From positions 310,001 through 374,000 of the forward strand of contig NZ_JAGYJK010000018.1 in the NCBI RefSeq assembly GCF_018402175.1: 64,000 bases of DNA, given 5' to 3'. Position numbers and translations under genes: made by a program. Shown one piece after another: positions 25,298 through 33,585 of the stretch (position 1 is its first letter; each line of letters opens with the position of its first letter). The notes under the pieces are model-generated. The model was given only the letters and a program-made list of their open reading frames with translations. It searched no databases and was not told the DNA's origin. The DNA comes from Yoonia sp. GTDB lineage: Bacteria; Pseudomonadota; Alphaproteobacteria; Rhodobacterales; Rhodobacteraceae.

Positions 25298-27634
25298 TCA
25301 ATCAAAGTTCTCGTACATGACCTTCTTGGTTTTAAGAACCTCAATCTGAGCTAAGGTCATCATGCATGACACGTAGTAAGTGCCACCCGTGATCATCTTT
25401 CCAAGTTCTGATCTCGTGATTTCAGATGTGCTAGGGGATGGGCTGGAAACCCCATTGCTGTCCAAAATATTCCTGACCACACTCGATCTGATCCCAAAGT
25501 TTGTGTTCTCAGGGATAGTTCCGAAGTTGTCATACATGTATTGAGCATCCAGCTTCGCCACAGCAACACCAACTACATTTCCCATCTCATCAAGGATTGG
25601 CCCACCACTGTTTCCACTTTGCAAGGCTGCATCAATCTGGACGTTTGAGAAGTTGTTTCCAATGCCCGTCAACGAACTGATGATGCCCTTGGTGACCTTG
25701 ATGGAAGAACTGATCTCATTGCCGAAAGGGTATCCTGCTACGTACACGTCCTGTAGAAGTTCCGGTTGGTCACCACTCAACGCAAACACTGTTTTCGGGG
25801 TGAAGTCACCTTTCAAAAGGGCCAGATCGTTTTGTAAGTCGTATGTGATGACTGTCACTGGGACTGCTCGACCACCGTCATAAACAGCGACTTCTTGGCA
25901 GCCCTCGATGACGTGATTGTTGGTGATGACATAGCCATCGGACGAGACCGCAAAGCCACTTCCTGAGGCGGCTTCTAGGACTTCGTCGTCTTCGGGTTTT
26001 GTCTCACTGACTATGGGTGGCTCAGCTTTATTGGCATATTTGAACAGATCGTTTTCCCAGATACCTTCTATGATGGTTCCAGCAGCATTAGTGAAAGTGC
26101 CTTGGCCATTGCGTTTATCGTCTAGCCACTCACCAACGTATGTGGTGCCATTGGCATAGGTGCGGGTACCTTGGCCATTGGCTTTGTCGTCTTTGTGCTC
26201 ACCAACGTAAGTGCCGCCATCAGGCCACGTGTAGGTGCCTTGGCCGTTGGCTTTGCCATCCTTGAACTCACCGACGTATGTGGCGCCGCTGGCATAAGTG
26301 TAGGTGCCTTGGCCATTGCGTTTATCGTCTAGCGACTCACCAACGTATGTGGCGCCACTGGCAAAGGTGTAGGTGCCTTGGCCGTTGCGTTTATCGTCCC
26401 GCCACTCACCAACGTATGTGGCGCCACTGGCATAAGTGATGGTGCCTTGGCCGTTGCGTTTACCGTATTTAAGCTCACCAACGTATATGTCGCCATTGGC
26501 ATAGGTGAAGGTGCCTAGGCCGTTGCGTTTACCGTCTCTGTACTCACCAACGTAAATGTCGCCATTGGCATAAGTGATGGTGCCTTGGCCGTTAACTTTG
26601 CCGTCTTTGTACTCACCAACGTATGTGGAGACATCAGGCCACGTGTAGGTGCCTTGGCCGTTATATTTATTGTCTTTAAACTCACCAACGTATGTGGAGC
26701 CATCAGGCCACGTGTAGGTGCCTTGGCCGTTGCGTTTATTGTTTACCCACTCACCAACGTATGTGCCGCCATTGACAAAGGTGACGGTGCCAACACAATT
26801 TGACCAAATTGGGTTTGCAGTCTGCGGACACTTCGGCAAAGCCCCAGAGCCAGAATATGCTTCAAGGACTTCGTCATCTCGGGGTTTTGTTTCAGTAGCC
26901 ACTAATGGCGCAGGCTCATCAATTTTAACTGATAGAATGGCATCTATCAGTCGTCTCACGTTGTCTGAGTTCGTGAGGTTGGAGCCGTTTAGATATTGAT
27001 TGTTGTATTCAGTAAGTGCGGCTGAGGTTCCCCGTCCATAGAGCCCATCAATTGAGGCGGTGTAGAAACCCAAATTAGACAAGATTGATTGCACTTGTTT
27101 ACGTTGAAACTGGGACAGATCATTAAATGCTACCTGCAAGAATGATGGTTTTGAAGAGTACGGAGTTTTCTGTGCATATTTAAACTCATCGTTTTCCCAA
27201 ATGCCTTCTTCGACGGTTCCATCGGCATAGGTGGCGGTACCTTGGCCGTTAAATTGATTGTCTTTAAACTCACCGACGTATGTGGCGCCACTGGCATAGG
27301 TGGCGGTACCTTGGCCGTTAAATTGATTGTCTTTAAACTCACCGACGTATCTGTCGCCATCGGCAGAGGTAAAGGTGCCTTGGCCGTTGCGTTTATCGTC
27401 TAGCCACTCACCAACGTATGTGGCGCCATCGGAGGTAAAGGTGCCTTGGCCGTTAAATTGATCGTCTTTAAACTCACCGACGTATGAGGCGCCACTGGCA
27501 GAGGTGTAGGTGCCAACACAGTTTGACCAACTTACGTTTGGATCGTCCGGACACTTCGGCAAAGCCCAAGCCCCAGAAGCGCTCAACATCAGTGATGCGC
27601 AAATTAGGCCTAGCTGGGTGGTCAGGTGTCTCAT
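25298..27634 (-). CDS. Secreted MORN-repeat serine protease with duplicated module
   Basis: A 778-residue exported protein. Signal peptide 1-24 (LICASLMLSASGAWA). Then ALPKCP..WSNCVG header (25-41), four 23-residue MORN repeats (51-142, consensus YVGEFKDxxxNGQGTxTYASGAT), tail EGIWENDEFKYA, a peptidoglycan-binding-like domain (about 163-235, IDGLYGRGTSAAL), linker DDEVLEAYSGSG, a second ALPKCP header (265-282), ten MORN repeats (292-521), tail EGIWENDLFKYA, linker DDEVLEAASGSG, and a trypsin/HtrA-type S1C protease (559-725). The triad is visible: His574 (TNNHVIEG), Asp603 (QNDLALLK), Ser676 (GNSGGP). No PDZ domain. MORN repeats may bind membrane or wall material; that role is inferred. The header, MORN, tail and linker module is clearly duplicated. 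Confidence 0.9.
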   Translation of the reverse strand: MRHLTTQLGLICASLMLSASGAWALPKCPDDPNVSWSNCVGTYTSASGASYVGEFKDDQFNGQGTFTSDGATYVGEWLDDKRNGQGTFTSADGDRYVGEFKDNQFNGQGTATYASGATYVGEFKDNQFNGQGTATYADGTVEEGIWENDEFKYAQKTPYSSKPSFLQVAFNDLSQFQRKQVQSILSNLGFYTASIDGLYGRGTSAALTEYNNQYLNGSNLTNSDNVRRLIDAILSVKIDEPAPLVATETKPRDDEVLEAYSGSGALPKCPQTANPIWSNCVGTVTFVNGGTYVGEWVNNKRNGQGTYTWPDGSTYVGEFKDNKYNGQGTYTWPDVSTYVGEYKDGKVNGQGTITYANGDIYVGEYRDGKRNGLGTFTYANGDIYVGELKYGKRNGQGTITYASGATYVGEWRDDKRNGQGTYTFASGATYVGESLDDKRNGQGTYTYASGATYVGEFKDGKANGQGTYTWPDGGTYVGEHKDDKANGQGTRTYANGTTYVGEWLDDKRNGQGTFTNAAGTIIEGIWENDLFKYANKAEPPIVSETKPEDDEVLEAASGSGFAVSSDGYVITNNHVIEGCQEVAVYDGGRAVPVTVITYDLQNDLALLKGDFTPKTVFALSGDQPELLQDVYVAGYPFGNEISSSIKVTKGIISSLTGIGNNFSNVQIDAALQSGNSGGPILDEMGNVVGVAVAKLDAQYMYDNFGTIPENTNFGIRSSVVRNILDSNGVSSPSPSTSEITRSELGKMITGGTYYVSCMMTLAQIEVLKTKKVMYENFD

Positions 27635-28094
27635 GGAAATAAGCTAGCATGCAGTCTTGGGTCTGTGGAGTCAGTTTTGGGGGTACAAAAAAGCATGCTA
27701 TGGCGTCAACTCTGAGCCGCAGCTCGTAGGTCAGTCGAAACCGTAATGATCGCCTGAGCGGAATATCATGTATGGCGATCCCGGAGTCCCTTACTGAAAT
27801 AGGGGGGTACCCCCCGGGTGGGGTTGGCAAAGTGCGGGCTTTTTCATGGGGGGCTATGCCTGCAGCCTTGGGCTGTGCCCGACCCTCGCGATCGAAGTTA
27901 ATGGGGTTGTTAAGCCGAAGGATACTCTTGCCATCGACCAGCACCTCGATGGCGCTCGATCTCGCAGGGACGTTCATGGCCTGCATGGCGATAGTTGAAA
28001 GCAGTCGAGTTGCCTCATGCAGGCGCTGCTCTGCCCGCTCGGCACGACAGTCCTCCACGCTAAACAACGTCGTTGCCACGCCGTGACTCAACGC
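27635..28094. other. Upstream region with a possible broken ORF
   Basis: No confident gene. A minus-strand frame from 28091 (MSHGVATTLFSVEDCRAERA, then EVLVDGKSILRLNNPINFDR) reads plausibly like protein for about 85 residues. It then enters a repeated G/C-palindromic stretch and runs out of frame over the MORN gene start, so it is probably the N-terminal relic of an unknown gene. Confidence 0.35.
27715..27850 (+). repeat. Direct repeat A with GGGGGGTACCCCCC palindrome
   Basis: About 135 bp closely similar to 29853-29995 (copy B). Shared blocks include tcaactctgagccg, atcgcctgagcggaatatca and the core CTGAAATAGGGGGGTACCCC CCGGGTGGGG (shown in two parts), followed by ggcaaagtgcggg. Both copies lie in the same orientation near the right island end. 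Origin unknown. Confidence 0.7.
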
Positions 28095-28226
28095 CTTCCC
28101 AGTCTGATCCGCCCTGTCCCATCAACCCGCCCAAACGCAGAGCCCGCTTGGCGCGAAAAAGGCTTGTCACTCGGCCTGATTCTACCGATCCTCACGTCAA
28201 GCGGCATGCCACTTGAGGAATGTCGG
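28095..28226 (+). mobile_element. IS1380-type right-end remnant
   Basis: The stretch ends in CCACTTGAGGAATGTCGG (28209-28226), matching the right inverted repeats at 10705 and 22932. Sequence before it (aaaaaggcttgtc...gatcctcacgtcaag) parallels the other two ends. No transposase coding survives. The membrane-protein gene starts 35 bp further. Confidence 0.55.
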
Positions 28227-28260
28227 TTCCATGCTAACTTTCACGCCACGGGTTGCTGAA

Positions 28261-28653
28261 ATGACTGATGAAAAGAAGTATGTTCACGACCCAAGTCTGA
28301 CTGGTCTATTTCAGGCAATCAGCTTCCAAATAACCGGAATTGCAATCGCGTTCATGGCCAATAGCGTTAACTATGCTTTCCTTTTATTTTCTGACACAAG
28401 CGGTCACGAAGTTGCCCTCAGCGTTCCAATAATTGCAACTGCCCTTTTTACAACAGTTTGGGGCGATGCATGTCTGAAGTCCCAGCTTGCAAATATAAAC
28501 GATGCGTCAGTCGCGACTAAAGAAACTCACGCTTACAAAGATATTTCTTCCCAACCCTACAATTTACTGAGGCTCATGAATTTGAGCCTTGCAGTGGTTT
28601 TGGCGATATCTCAGTTTGCCATACTATTCGGTCAGGTGTCGCATCCAGTATGA
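28261..28653 (+). CDS. Membrane protein of unknown function
   Basis: A 130-residue protein with three hydrophobic segments: ITGIAIAFMANSVNYAFLLF, LSVPIIATALFTTVWGDACL and LMNLSLAVVLAISQFAILFG. I set the start at 28261 (MTDEKKYVHDPSLTG); an in-frame ATG at 28213 lies within the IS1380-like end. No strong Shine-Dalgarno sequence is seen. Composition is AT-richer than the core. It sits directly after an IS1380 right end and before an IS481 scar, so its native neighbours are lost. No family recognised. Confidence 0.6.
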   Translation: MTDEKKYVHDPSLTGLFQAISFQITGIAIAFMANSVNYAFLLFSDTSGHEVALSVPIIATALFTTVWGDACLKSQLANINDASVATKETHAYKDISSQPYNLLRLMNLSLAVVLAISQFAILFGQVSHPV

Positions 28654-28663
28654 TTGCGCGGTC

Positions 28664-28764
28664 ATTTGACGAACAGATGCGGGTGTGACTTGTGCCAGTC
28701 CGTCATCGCCTGCATTGGCGTTCTTCTCCTCAAGACTGATTGCGGCAGCTGCGTATTGTAGATA
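28664..28764 (-). mobile_element. IS481 transposase C-terminal scar (copy 1)
   Basis: The minus strand reads IYNTQLPQSVLRRRTPMQAM then TDWHKSHPHLF, followed by a stop. This is the end of an IS481-family transposase (LYNQQLPQSALGxxTPLQAMKDWHKxxPELF). Only about 34 codons are left. Confidence 0.75.
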
Positions 28765-28777
28765 TCGCCATCGCGCA

Positions 28778-29389
28778 TCAGGGCCAAGAAACAGAAACCA
28801 TCGCTTCATTTCGCCGCATAAAGGGAGGTGTGAAAGGACCGTTGTACGTTGCCCTTATCACCTCAGATGTGGACACAAGACCGTCATCAGACAGTCGGCT
28901 GAGTAAAACGGTCCTTGCGCGCGCGAAATTTTGATCCGAAGCGCGACCGTTGTATCGATGAACCGCAAAATAACCTCCCTTCACTACAACGATCTCCACG
29001 GATGGGTTTGTAGGTCTTGGTGCGGTTTCCAGCGAAAATTTGGCAGGCAAGAAAAACTGCATGTAGCCGCCATAAGACCCAGATGATTGAGCAACGGGCA
29101 CTGTCATGTCTATCTTCTCTGACTGCGCCACTGGAACGGTCATACTAACCTTCTCTGACGACTGGTTGGCCCCAGAGATGTAGCTGAAAAGCAGTCCAAA
29201 TGCGTTATTTTGGTCTGCGGCTATAGAAACTTGCGCCGCCAGTCGATCATTATATCGACGGACTTCGTAATCTTCGGCCCGATGAACGACTTCATACCGT
29301 GGTTCTTCGTAGGCCACAGCTCTTCCTCCTATCAAAATGAATGTTATCGTGAACGATAACAAAAGAGTTGAGCGGATGGTGACTATCAT
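28778..29389 (-). CDS. SOUL-family haem-binding-like protein, exported
   Basis: A 203-residue protein with a signal peptide (STLLLSFTITFILIGGRAVA). The SOUL/HBP fold is recognised by YEVVHRAEDYEVRRYNDRLA at the start, the paired SEKVSMTVPVAQ and SEKIDMTVPVAQ strands, FFLPAKFSLETAPRPTNPSV, and the final NEAMVSVSW. Bacterial members are periplasmic, with suspected tetrapyrrole binding; the exact role is unknown. ATG 29389 is preferred because it begins the signal peptide; an in-frame ATG at 29416 is possible. The gene is framed by two IS481 scars in the same orientation, which suggests IS-mediated capture. Confidence 0.85.
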   Translation of the reverse strand: MIVTIRSTLLLSFTITFILIGGRAVAYEEPRYEVVHRAEDYEVRRYNDRLAAQVSIAADQNNAFGLLFSYISGANQSSEKVSMTVPVAQSEKIDMTVPVAQSSGSYGGYMQFFLPAKFSLETAPRPTNPSVEIVVVKGGYFAVHRYNGRASDQNFARARTVLLSRLSDDGLVSTSEVIRATYNGPFTPPFMRRNEAMVSVSWP

Positions 29390-29419
29390 AGCTGGAAATA
29401 ATTCTGTCCTCAGCATGGC

Positions 29420-29803
29420 GCATGTCCGTGATGGAATGATGTAACATCTCTGGCCTGAGTTTGTGCCAGTCCTTCATCGCCTGCAAGGGCGTCGTTGAAG
29501 CCAATGCTCAACTTGGAAGTTGCTCATTGTAGAGCGCGACATAGCCCAAGGCCGTCTGCTCAGGGTCTTCCCCACTCTGGTGGACGCGATGGCTTCGCAG
29601 GATGTCTTCGTTCCGGCAATTGAACCACCCGACCATGCTTCTTGTCTGTGGTCGCATTGGTGGCGCGAGATGACGCTTGATGCGGAGATCAACTCAAAGC
29701 AGATCGAACTCATGCTGTCCCGTGGCACCGCGCTTGCACAAGCCAAACAGCCGGTCGGTGAAAGCCTTGCCGTTGTCGGTCAGTACCCGTGTGATGTTGA
29801 CGT
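29420..29803 (-). mobile_element. IS481 transposase remnant (copy 2), two nonsense codons
   Basis: One continuous minus-strand frame reads YVNITRVLTDNGKAFTDRLF, RGATGQHEFDLL, stop, VDLRIKRHLAPPMRPQTRSM, YVALYNEQLPS, stop, and TPLQAMKDWHKLRPEM. This is the DDE catalytic core (DNG with Asp) and C terminus of an IS481 transposase. The two in-frame stops make it inactive. Relationship to copy 1 (28664-28764) and the N-terminal piece at 3784 is by family only. Confidence 0.85.
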
Positions 29804-29852
29804 AAGTTCTCGACAAAATATTCTGACCTCGTTTGTTTCAATGCCACTAATT

Positions 29853-29995
29853 CAACTCTGAGCCGAAGCTCGTGGGTCACACAAAACACAGGTCATCGCC
29901 TGAGCGGAATATCATGCATAGCGATCCCAGAGTCCCCTGCTGAAATAGGGGGGTACCCCCCGGGTGGGGTCGGCAAAGTGCGGGTTTTTTCATGG
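29853..29995 (+). repeat. Direct repeat B with GGGGGGTACCCCCC palindrome
   Basis: Second copy of the stretch described at 27715-27850, with small differences only in the palindrome flanks. It begins about 40 bp right of the IS481 remnant and ends some 200 bp before the tRNA. Confidence 0.7.
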
Positions 29996-30111
29996 GGGGG
30001 TAGGCGACAACGACGTCCACTGGTGGCGTAACGGCTTCGGCATGCAGGTAGCCTACAGGCGATGAGCAAGATAACGGAGTGAGACTCGTTTCAGAAACCT
30101 CACGTCCACCC

Positions 30112-30130
30112 GTGAAAGCTATGTGAAAGC
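30112..30130 (+). repeat. GTGAAAGC tandem pair at right island end
   Basis: The 19-mer GTGAAAGCTATGTGAAAGC is identical to 4299-4317 and lies 66 bp inside the right attachment core, in the same orientation. It is a candidate arm-type site for the integrase. No reading frame for a second integrase follows it. Confidence 0.55.
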
Positions 30131-30196
30131 TAGAATTTGACAAAAAGCCTAACGCATAGATACTAATGCTTTAAGCGATTGATTTTATTTGATATT

Positions 30197-30244
30197 ATGG
30201 TGCCCCCACACGGACTCGAACCGCGGACCTACTGATTACAAATC
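30197..30244. repeat. Attachment-site copy within tRNA-Thr (right island end)
   Basis: 48 bp identical to 4135-4182. It covers the tRNA 3' end, T arm, variable loop and anticodon loop. On this side the gene continues intact beyond the core, so the tRNA function was kept after integration. Confidence 0.93.
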
Positions 30245-30273
30245 AGTTGCTCTACCAGCTGAGCTATAGGGGC
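30198..30273 (-). tRNA. tRNA-Thr (UGU)
   Basis: A 76-nt cloverleaf reading from 30273. The acceptor GCCCCTA pairs with TGGGGGC, the D stem is GCTC/GAGC, the anticodon stem ACTGA/TCAGT encloses loop TTTGTAA with anticodon TGT (Thr, ACA codons), the T stem is CGCGG/CCGTG with loop TTCGAGT, discriminator A, and CCA is encoded. It served as the insertion site of the island, which abuts its 3' end. Confidence 0.97.
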
Positions 30274-30374
30274 ACTGGTCCGGGGCATGCCCCGGTGGCG
30301 GGCGTATAGCAGGGACAAATGCTCTCTGGCAATGCCGATTTGGCGGAATCTCGCAAAATATGCGCGCGGTCGAT

Positions 30375-32031
30375 TTAACGGTTGGCGCGCGCCAGCAGGA
30401 TCACCGCTGCCAGCCCCACCAGCGTGATCATCAAGGCGGCGGGTGCGGCCTCTGACAGGTTCTCCAACACCGCTTTTGCGTGGACCCGTGTGGCCAGTGT
30501 TTCATAGTTGAAAGGCCGCAACAGCAAGGTTGCGGGCAGTTCCTTGACGATATCGACAAACACCAGCAGCAGCGCCGACCCAAGCGAGGCGCGCACCAGC
30601 GGCAGATGCACGGCACGCAGCGTCCCGCCTGCCGTCCGCCCCAGTGACCGTGCCGCCATCGGCAGGCTGGGTGATACCCGCCCCAAGGCCGCGTCAGCCG
30701 CCCCTTGGGCAATGGCGAAGAACCGCACGACATAGGCCAGCACAAGGGCCGCCGCCGATCCGGTGAATATCAGGCCGGGGTCGCTGAACCCCGCTGCCAC
30801 GATCCCATCGGCCAGCCGGTTGTCAAAGGCGGCCAGCGGCACCAGGATGCCAAGGCCCAGCACCGCACCGGGCGCGGCATAGCCGATGGCCGTCACCGGC
30901 ATCAGCAGCGCGGGCAGCCGGTGCCGTGACATCCGCACGCCGTAAACCATGAACACCCCGCCCACGACGGTCAGCACCGCTGCGATCCCGCCAACCGTGA
31001 CCGTATGCAGGACCGCGCGGCGCAGCCCCGGGGCCAGCCACATATCGGCGTTCAGCGCATGGCTCGTGATCACCGACAAAGGCAGCACGAAGCCCATCAG
31101 CACCGGAAACAGGCATAGCGCGGTGGCGGTCCACGCCTGCCAGCCCGCCAATGGTTCCGGTGCGACCGGGCGCGCCCCACGGGCCGACCCGAAAAACCGG
31201 ATCTTGCGGCGGCTGAGCTTTTCAGCCAGCACCAGAATCACGATCACCGCCAGCATCGTGCTGGCCAACTGCGCTGCACCGCCCAGATTGCCCGCCTGAA
31301 GCCAGACCGAAAAGATGCCTGTCGTCAGGGTCTGCACCGCGAAATAATCCACCGTGCCGTAATCATTGACGGTTTCCATCATCACGATGGCGACAGCGGC
31401 GGCGATGGCGGGGCGCGCCAGCGGCAGGCCCACCCGCAGGAACCGGCCCCAGGCCCCTGCCCCCAACGCGCGCGCCACCTCGAAGGCCGCGCCCGATTGT
31501 TCACGAAACGCCGCGCGGGCCAGCAGATAGACATAAGGATAAAGTGCCGCGCTCAGCACCACGATCGCCGCCTCGCGGGTGCGGATCGCGGGGAACCAGT
31601 AATCCCGCGGGCTGGTCCAGCCAAAGGCGTCGCGCAGCGCGGTCTGCACCGGGCCCTGCATATTCCAGAAAATCCACCAGCGCATAGGCGCCCACATAGG
31701 CCGGCACCGCCAGCGGCATCAGCAAGGCCCATTGCAGCACCGCGCGCCCCGGAAAGCGGTACATCACCACCAGCCATGCCGTGCCTGTGCCCACGACAGC
31801 GGTGATCGCCCCCACGCTGAGCATCAACACGAAGGTATTGGACAGATAGCGCGGCAGCGTCGTGCTGATCAGATGCGGCCAGATGTTTTCAGTCGGTGTC
31901 AACGCGAACCAGACCACCGCAAGGATCGGCATCATCACCATGGCGGCAATCACCAAGGCCCCGACCGACCAAGGGTCGATCCGGCGTCGTTTTGGACGGG
32001 GCAAGGAAATCTGACTTATTTGATCGGACAT
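30375..32031 (-). pseudogene. Iron(III)-type ABC permease, single-base frameshift
   Basis: Two frames together form an FbpB/AfuB-like double permease of about 550 residues. The N-terminal part (32031 down) runs to VPAYVGAYALVDFLEYAGP, and the second frame continues VQTALRDAFGWTSPRDYWFP. The switch is at the GGGCCC run near 31648-31655 and is explained by one extra base. Both EAA loops are present (ARALGAGAWGRFLRVGLPLA and ARSLGRTAGGTLRAVHLPLV), as expected for the fused two-domain iron permeases. Binding protein and ATPase are not adjacent. The change may be a real mutation or a base-call error; everything else in the gene is intact. Confidence 0.85.
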
Positions 32032-32113
32032 GAAACCGGCTTAGTCGAAACCGGTTTGGCTGTCCAGAATGCGCCTGATACTGTAAAGCAGGACAAAAAT
32101 CTGGGGACCGCCT

Positions 32114-32995
32114 ATGCAGATTGCTTTTCATATCGGCGCGCATTGCACCGACGAGGACCGTTTGCTGAAATCGATTCTCAAGAATGCTCAGATGCTGTCG
32201 CAGCAGGGCATTGTCGTGCCCGGCCCCGGCAAGTACCGCAGCCTGATCCGCGAGGCGATCCAAGGGCTGGCCGGTAACGATCTGCACCCTGACACGCGCG
32301 ATATTCTGCTCGATTCCATTACCGATACCGAGGATCTGCGACGATTGGTCCTGAGCAACGAGAACTTTCTTTGCGTACCGCAGCGGATTTATGAACATGG
32401 CGTGTTCTATCCGCAGGCGGAAACCAAGACCCGCGGCCTGCACCGGCTGTTCCCCGATGACGAGATCAGCCTGTTTCTGGCGATCCGCAATCCGGCGGGT
32501 TTCCTACAGGACACGCTGCGCCGGGTCGAACAGACCAGCATTGACGCGAATCTTGGCCTGCTGGAACCCGAAGACATCCGCTGGTCAGATGTGATCCGCC
32601 GGATCAAGCAAGCCGCGCCCGATACGCCGCTGACGGTCTGGTGCAACGAGGATTCGCCGCTGATCTGGGACCAGCTGATCCGCCGCCTGTCAGGGATCGA
32701 CGCGCAAAGCCAGATCACCGGCGGCACCGACCTGCTGGCTGCCGTTCTGGACGCCGAAGGGATGGCGATCCTGTCGGACAGTCTTGCCAAGGCCCCGTTT
32801 GACAGTGACGCAGACCGGCACGACATGATCGCCGCGATCTGGGCCGAACACGCGCGCCCTGACGCGGTCGAACAGGACATCGACCTGCCCGAACTGGATG
32901 CCGCCAGCGTGGCCCATCTGACAGCGCTTTATGAACGCGACCTTGACGTGATCGACGCGATGTCGGGCGTCGATCTGGTGTTGCCGTTCCGCTGA
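32114..32995 (+). CDS. Conserved roseobacter-type hypothetical protein
   Basis: A 293-residue soluble protein. The beginning IAFHIGAHCTDEDRLLKSIL, followed later by LFLAIRNPAGFLQDTLRRVE, faintly resembles sulfotransferase-like P-loop proteins, which start with F-H-I-G-x-x-K-T-G-T. The Lys/Gly/Thr of a true PAPS loop are absent (AHCTDED instead), so no catalytic claim can be made. It is divergent from the iron permease gene, with an 82-bp gap. Codon use is that of the core genome. Confidence 0.7.
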   Translation: MQIAFHIGAHCTDEDRLLKSILKNAQMLSQQGIVVPGPGKYRSLIREAIQGLAGNDLHPDTRDILLDSITDTEDLRRLVLSNENFLCVPQRIYEHGVFYPQAETKTRGLHRLFPDDEISLFLAIRNPAGFLQDTLRRVEQTSIDANLGLLEPEDIRWSDVIRRIKQAAPDTPLTVWCNEDSPLIWDQLIRRLSGIDAQSQITGGTDLLAAVLDAEGMAILSDSLAKAPFDSDADRHDMIAAIWAEHARPDAVEQDIDLPELDAASVAHLTALYERDLDVIDAMSGVDLVLPFR

Positions 32996-32999
32996 CCGG

Positions 33000-33260
33000 T
33001 CAGGACATGCCCAGCGCGGACATGTAAAGATCCATCACCGCTTCTTCCTCGGCCAGATCATTGGCGTCACGCTTGCGGATGGCGATGATCTTGCGCAGGA
33101 CCTTGGTGTCGTAGCCGCGCCCTTTGGCTTCGGCCATCACCTCTTTCTGGGCATCGGCGATGTCTTTTTTCTCGGCTTCCAGCCGTTCGAACCGTTCGAT
33201 GAACTGGCGCAGCTCTTCGGCGGCAACGGATGAAGTCGTGTCGATGACGGAATCGTTCAT
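33000..33260 (-). CDS. gapR: GapR-family DNA-binding protein (DUF2312)
   Basis: An 86-residue small nucleoid protein. EELRQFIERFERLEAEKKDI, KEVMAEAKGRGYDTKVLRKI and RDANDLAEEEAVMDLYMSAL are the hallmarks of DUF2312/GapR, an alphaproteobacterial protein that binds overtwisted AT-rich DNA ahead of forks and transcription. The start at 33260 (MNDSVIDTTSSVAAEEL) fits the family length; the longer frame has an unrelated N terminus. GAGGAGAG lies upstream. It stands alone and is oriented against the preceding gene. Confidence 0.92.
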   Translation of the reverse strand: MNDSVIDTTSSVAAEELRQFIERFERLEAEKKDIADAQKEVMAEAKGRGYDTKVLRKIIAIRKRDANDLAEEEAVMDLYMSALGMS

Positions 33261-33369
33261 GGCGCTCTCCTCGCGGGGTTGCGGTTTCCTAGCCGCTGGC
33301 CTGTGGACCCGCAACCCTTGCGCGGCATCGCCCTGCGCGCTAGGGCAAGTCAAACAAAAGAGGTGCGTC

Positions 33370-33585
33370 ATGGAAATCGTTGTCTGGATCGGTGCGGCCA
33401 TGTCGGTCATCGGCCTGATCGGGATCGGCTATAGCGTGGTCATGGTCACGCGCGCCAAACGGGCAAACCTGTCGGATGCGGATATGCGCGCCCGTCTGGC
33501 CAAGGTGCTGCCGGTCAATCTGGGGGCCTTGTTCGTGTCGGTGCTGGGGCTGATGACGGTCGCCGTCGGGATCATGCTGGGCTAA
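33370..33585 (+). CDS. Small two-segment membrane protein
   Basis: A 71-residue protein with two hydrophobic segments (IVVWIGAAMSVIGLIGIGYS, and LGALFVSVLGLMTVAVGIML) joined by a basic loop (RAKRANLSDADMRARLAKVL). AGAGG lies upstream of ATG 33370. Proteins like this occur widely in roseobacters without assigned function. It converges with the phosphotransferase gene, overlapping its end by four bases. Confidence 0.7.
   Translation: MEIVVWIGAAMSVIGLIGIGYSVVMVTRAKRANLSDADMRARLAKVLPVNLGALFVSVLGLMTVAVGIMLG

Noticed and set aside
25298..27634. Tandem DNA repeats of about 69 bp, suspected CRISPR
   Set aside because: The repeats are contiguous without unique spacers and stay in one reading frame as 23-residue MORN units.
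32114..32995. Sulfotransferase assignment for the conserved hypothetical protein
   Set aside because: Only the first residues resemble the family; the Lys/Gly/Thr of the PAPS-binding loop and the 3'-phosphate loop are not visible.
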